The notes below the pieces were generated by a model. That model was not told where the DNA came from and ran no database searches. It saw only the letters and a list, made by a program, of their open reading frames with translations. Both the position numbers and the translations under genes were made by a program. Shown here piece after piece: positions 6,609 through 8,719 of a DNA stretch of 8,719 bases (the stretch's first letter is position 1; every line of letters begins with the position of its first letter). Source of the stretch: Acidimicrobiia bacterium (GTDB lineage: Bacteria; Actinomycetota; Acidimicrobiia; IMCC26256); NCBI GenBank assembly GCA_023262065.1, contig JALRDW010000250.1, positions 1 to 8,719 on the forward strand, in the 5' to 3' direction.

Positions 6609-6621
6609 TACCCTGCTCGGA
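6609..6621 (+). promoter_or_regulatory. leaderless promoter of the copper-protein gene
   Basis: TACCCT (6609-6614), a TANNNT -10, ends exactly 6 nt before the A of the ATG at 6621. No Shine-Dalgarno sequence precedes that ATG. This is the geometry of actinobacterial leaderless genes, in which the transcript starts at the initiation codon. There is no recognisable -35. Confidence 0.55.
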
Positions 6622-8159
6622 TGCGCCGCCTCGCCGCCCTCGCCCTCGTCGCGCTCGGAGCATCGCTGCTCGTGCCGGCCGTCTCCTCCGTCGCGTCGGC
6701 GGCCCCGCGTGCGACCGCACTGCCGTACACGGTGCTGAACCTGCACTACGAGTCCGAGGTGATCCACCTCACGCCGGGGCAGAACATCATCGACACCGAC
6801 AACCTCCCGGTGTCGATCGGCGGTGTGCCGATGCGTCCGGCGATCCCGGGTTGGATCACGGGCATCACCCCGAACCTCGTCTACACCGACGGCACCGTGC
6901 CGCCGGTCGAGATCATCCACCTGCACCACGCGGTCTGGCTGAACGTGTCACGCGGCGACTGGACCTCGCCGGGCATCCCCGAACGCTTCTTCGCCACCGG
7001 TGAGGAGAAGACGGCGATGAGCCTGCCGGCGCCGTTCGGGTACCGCTACGACCCGAACGACGTCTGGGCGCTCAACCACATGCTGCATGTGCTGGACGAC
7101 CAGTCCCACGACGTGCGTCTGACGTGGGACCTGACGTTCGTTCCGGCGTCCACCGCGGGGACGCGCATCAAGGAGGCGTTCCCGCTCTGGATGGATGTGC
7201 AGAACGGCTCCTCCTACCCGGTGTTCGATGTCGCGGCGGGGAGCGGGATCGGCGGTGCGTTCACGTATCCGACCGACGCGACGAACCCGTACGGCGCGGG
7301 CCCCGTCAAGAACGAGTACACGATCCCCGTGCGCGGCGCGCTCATCCAGACGGGGGGCCACCTGCACCCGGGGGGCCTGCACACCGACCTCAACCTCCGA
7401 CGCACCATGCTCTCGGGTGCGGTGAGGACCGCCCACCTGTTCAGGTCCGAGGCGCAGTACTTCGAGCCGGCCGGTCCCGTCTCGTGGGATGTCGCGATGA
7501 CGGTGACCCCGCCCACGTGGAAGGTCGGCGTCCGCGCCGGTGACGTGCTGTCCGTGACGGCGACCTACGACACGACGCGCTGGTCCACCTACGAGGACAT
7601 GGGCATCATGGTGACGTGGTTCGCACCGAACCGCGGTGGGCGCAGCCCGTGGGCCAAGTTCGGCGTGGACGTCCCCGGGGTCACGACCCACGGGCACCTG
7701 CCGGAGAACGATAACCACGGCGGCGATCCCGACCCGGGCTTCTCCGATCCGACGACCCTCCCCGGCGTGCCGGCCCCGCTCGCGGCGTCGGTCCCGACGA
7801 TCGACATCACGGACTTCGAGTACGAGCCGGGCGACCTCGACCTGGCGACCGCGATCCCGACCGTGGCCTCGGGGACGGGATTGCGGTTCCGGAACCTCGA
7901 CGCGCCGTCCACCTTCGGGTACGGCATCTGGCACACGATCACGACCTGTGCGCTCCCGTGCAACGGCTCGACCGGCATCGCGTACCCGTTGTCGGACGCG
8001 CCGGTGCAACTGGACTCGGGTCAGCTCGGGAACTTCGGCGCTCCGACGGCGGGGCGGAGGACTTGGACCACTCCGACCGACCTCACGCCCGGCGACTACG
8101 CGTACTTCTGCCGCGTGCACCCGTTCATGCGGGGCGCGTTCCGCGTCACCTCGGACTGA
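6621..8159 (+). CDS. secreted PHM/DBH-like copper protein fused to a C-terminal cupredoxin domain
   Basis: The product has 512 residues with a Sec-type signal peptide (MRR, a hydrophobic run, then VASAAP), probably cleaved near residue 28. Residues from about 40 to 340 resemble a peptidylglycine or dopamine monooxygenase core. IIHLHHAVW (98-106) matches the first copper site's His-His pair (His102-His103), and His156 in NHMLHVLDD is a plausible third ligand. GGHLHPGG (245-252) offers an HxH second site (His247, His249). YDTTRWSTYEDMGIM (316-330) resembles the PHM/DBH segment carrying the Met ligand (Met327). Residues from about 390 to 512 are a blue-copper domain: His438 in WHTITT, then Cys497, His500 and Met503 in YFCRVHPFMRG. 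The ATG at 6621 is preferred over a GTG at 6567, which would bury the signal peptide. The fold assignment is by motif only. Function and substrate are unknown, and it could be a copper carrier instead of an oxygenase. Confidence 0.7.
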   Translation: MRRLAALALVALGASLLVPAVSSVASAAPRATALPYTVLNLHYESEVIHLTPGQNIIDTDNLPVSIGGVPMRPAIPGWITGITPNLVYTDGTVPPVEIIHLHHAVWLNVSRGDWTSPGIPERFFATGEEKTAMSLPAPFGYRYDPNDVWALNHMLHVLDDQSHDVRLTWDLTFVPASTAGTRIKEAFPLWMDVQNGSSYPVFDVAAGSGIGGAFTYPTDATNPYGAGPVKNEYTIPVRGALIQTGGHLHPGGLHTDLNLRRTMLSGAVRTAHLFRSEAQYFEPAGPVSWDVAMTVTPPTWKVGVRAGDVLSVTATYDTTRWSTYEDMGIMVTWFAPNRGGRSPWAKFGVDVPGVTTHGHLPENDNHGGDPDPGFSDPTTLPGVPAPLAASVPTIDITDFEYEPGDLDLATAIPTVASGTGLRFRNLDAPSTFGYGIWHTITTCALPCNGSTGIAYPLSDAPVQLDSGQLGNFGAPTAGRRTWTTPTDLTPGDYAYFCRVHPFMRGAFRVTSD

Positions 8160-8169
8160 CCCGCTGCGT

Positions 8170-8553
8170 TCAGCGCCCCTCGTCGGGGCCCTCGGCCGCC
8201 TGGGCGGCGAGGGTCGCATGGACCTCGACCATGTCGATCTCGCGGACCCGGCCGATGAGTTGCTCGAGCATCTGCTCGGGGAGTGCGCCCGGCTCACCGT
8301 AGAGCTGCACCTGCTCCCGGAACACCATGAGGGTCGGGATCGACATGATGTTGAACGCACCGGCGAGGGCCTGCTCCGCCTCGGTGTCGACCTTGCCGAA
8401 CACGATGTCGGGATGAGACTCAGAGGCGGCGGTGAAGGTCGGCGCGAAAGTCCGGCACGGACCGCACCAGGAGGCCCAGAAGTCCACCAGCACGATGTCG
8501 TTGCCGACGATGGTGTCGTTGAAGTTGTCTTTTGTCAGGTCTTGGGTGGTCAC
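8170..8553 (-). CDS. trxA: thioredoxin
   Basis: This is a small cytoplasmic dithiol reductase. The product has 127 residues: a standard thioredoxin fold of about 105, plus a C-terminal acidic, Ala-rich tail of roughly 20. FWASWCGPC carries the redox pair Cys30 and Cys33. Asp24 is the usual buried acid, and SIPT (71-74) provides the cis-proline Pro73. The only suitable start is GTG at 8553; the protein begins like other thioredoxins there, but no clear Shine-Dalgarno sequence precedes it. It lies 45 nt downstream of the SufT-like gene on the same strand, so the two are probably cotranscribed. It converges with the copper-protein gene, 10 nt apart. No thioredoxin reductase is visible in the window. 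Confidence 0.95.
   Translation of the reverse strand: MTTQDLTKDNFNDTIVGNDIVLVDFWASWCGPCRTFAPTFTAASESHPDIVFGKVDTEAEQALAGAFNIMSIPTLMVFREQVQLYGEPGALPEQMLEQLIGRVREIDMVEVHATLAAQAAEGPDEGR
8189..8213. terminator. GC-rich hairpin inside the 3' end of trxA, candidate terminator of the copper-protein gene
   Basis: CCCTC (8189-8193) and GCCGCC (8195-8200) pair with GGCGGC (8203-8208) and GAGGG (8209-8213). This gives an 11-bp stem with one bulged G. It starts about 30 nt after the plus-strand stop at 8159, and the 10-nt convergent gap leaves no other room for a terminator. There is no T-run, and the bases also encode the thioredoxin tail, so the role is uncertain. Confidence 0.35.
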
Positions 8554-8573
8554 GTCAATGCCAACGCAGCCAC

Positions 8574-8599
8574 ACCCGCTGATGTTCCCGACAGCGGGT
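8574..8599 (-). repeat. 7-bp inverted repeat between the SufT-like gene and trxA
   Basis: ACCCGCT (8574-8580) and AGCGGGT (8593-8599) are perfect inverted repeats around a 12-nt loop, starting within the SufT-like stop codon. It could partly terminate transcription, stabilise the upstream message or shape trxA translation. There is no T-run. Confidence 0.35.
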
Positions 8600-8719
8600 C
8601 AAACGGTGAAGCCCAGGGCGCGCAGCTGTTCGCGGCCGTCCTCGGTGATCTTGTCCGGCCCCCACGGCGGGTTCCACACCCAGTTGATCGTGACATCGTT
8701 GACAAGCCCCGAGCCAACC
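8599..8719 (-). CDS. SufT / DUF59 (MIP18-family) iron-sulfur assembly factor, C-terminal end (5' end outside window)
   Basis: Only the last 39 codons are visible, ending in TGA at 8601-8599. The peptide includes VTINWVWNPPWGPDKITEDG, REQLRALGF and a terminal TV. The PPWGPDKITEDGREQLR stretch corresponds to the conserved end of the DUF59/MIP18 family (PPW.PD..SEEGR..L). These proteins help mature iron-sulfur proteins and are often the last gene of actinobacterial SUF operons; PaaD is a related family. The thioredoxin gene follows 45 nt downstream on the same strand. If this is a SUF operon, sufU, sufS, sufC, sufD and sufB should lie to the right, outside the window. Confidence 0.85.
   Translation of the reverse strand, partial: VGSGLVNDVTINWVWNPPWGPDKITEDGREQLRALGFTV

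Noticed and set aside
6567..6620. A GTG start adding 18 residues to the copper protein
   Set aside because: It would place polar residues ahead of a normal signal peptide, has no ribosome site, and the -10 box lies downstream of it.
6948..8360. A 470-codon open frame on the minus strand across the copper-protein gene
   Set aside because: It is Arg-rich without motifs and overlaps both the secreted protein and the thioredoxin, which are clear genes.
1..8719. Insertion sequences, CRISPR arrays, tRNA or rRNA genes, phage or defence genes
   Set aside because: I looked for terminal inverted repeats, spaced direct repeats, tRNA-like arms and transposase motifs and saw none. The window is ordinary chromosome.

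Overview
This is a GC-rich, gene-dense stretch of chromosome. It looks like an actinobacterium, with Acidimicrobiia as a guess. The reasons are the eukaryotic-type glutamine synthetase II, an F420-type luciferase-like oxidoreductase, a mycobacterial-style long sulfatase, frequent GTG starts, TANNNT -10 boxes, and at least one apparently leaderless gene. I see no mobile element, CRISPR array, tRNA or rRNA. All genes look intact except those cut by the two window edges.

Layout. Positions 1-725 (+) hold the C-terminal part of an acyl-CoA dehydrogenase. A 197-bp intergenic region carries an 11-bp-phased half-site array of PhoP/GlnR type, GC-rich palindromes and a -10 box, followed by glnII (923-1942, +). 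A 12-bp hairpin separates glnII from the convergent minus-strand pair sulfatase (4894-2636) then tag (2631-2014), which are only 4 nt apart. The sulfatase has its own good promoter (TTGACA-N18-TAGGAT). Upstream of it, also on the minus strand, lies an F420-type LLM oxidoreductase (5858-4989). Divergent from that is a DinB-like protein (5987-6553, +). Next comes a secreted protein of 512 residues (6621-8159, +). It looks like a peptidylglycine monooxygenase (PHM)-type dicopper module joined to a C-terminal blue-copper domain. It converges with thioredoxin (8553-8170, -). The right edge holds the last 39 codons of a SufT/DUF59 iron-sulfur assembly factor (8719-8599, -), just upstream of trxA.

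How the genes fit together. The window is a set of small independent units rather than one pathway. glnII assimilates ammonium and appears to be under nitrogen and/or phosphate control. The sulfatase could scavenge sulfate. Tag repairs alkylated DNA and may be translationally coupled to the sulfatase. SufT and thioredoxin suggest that a SUF operon lies just beyond the right edge. A 16-bp element with 14 identities occurs in both intergenic regions flanking the LLM gene and overlaps two core promoters, so the sulfatase, LLM and DinB genes may share a regulator.

The most unusual object is the secreted PHM-like plus cupredoxin fusion. Its ligand pattern suggests three copper sites in one exported protein.
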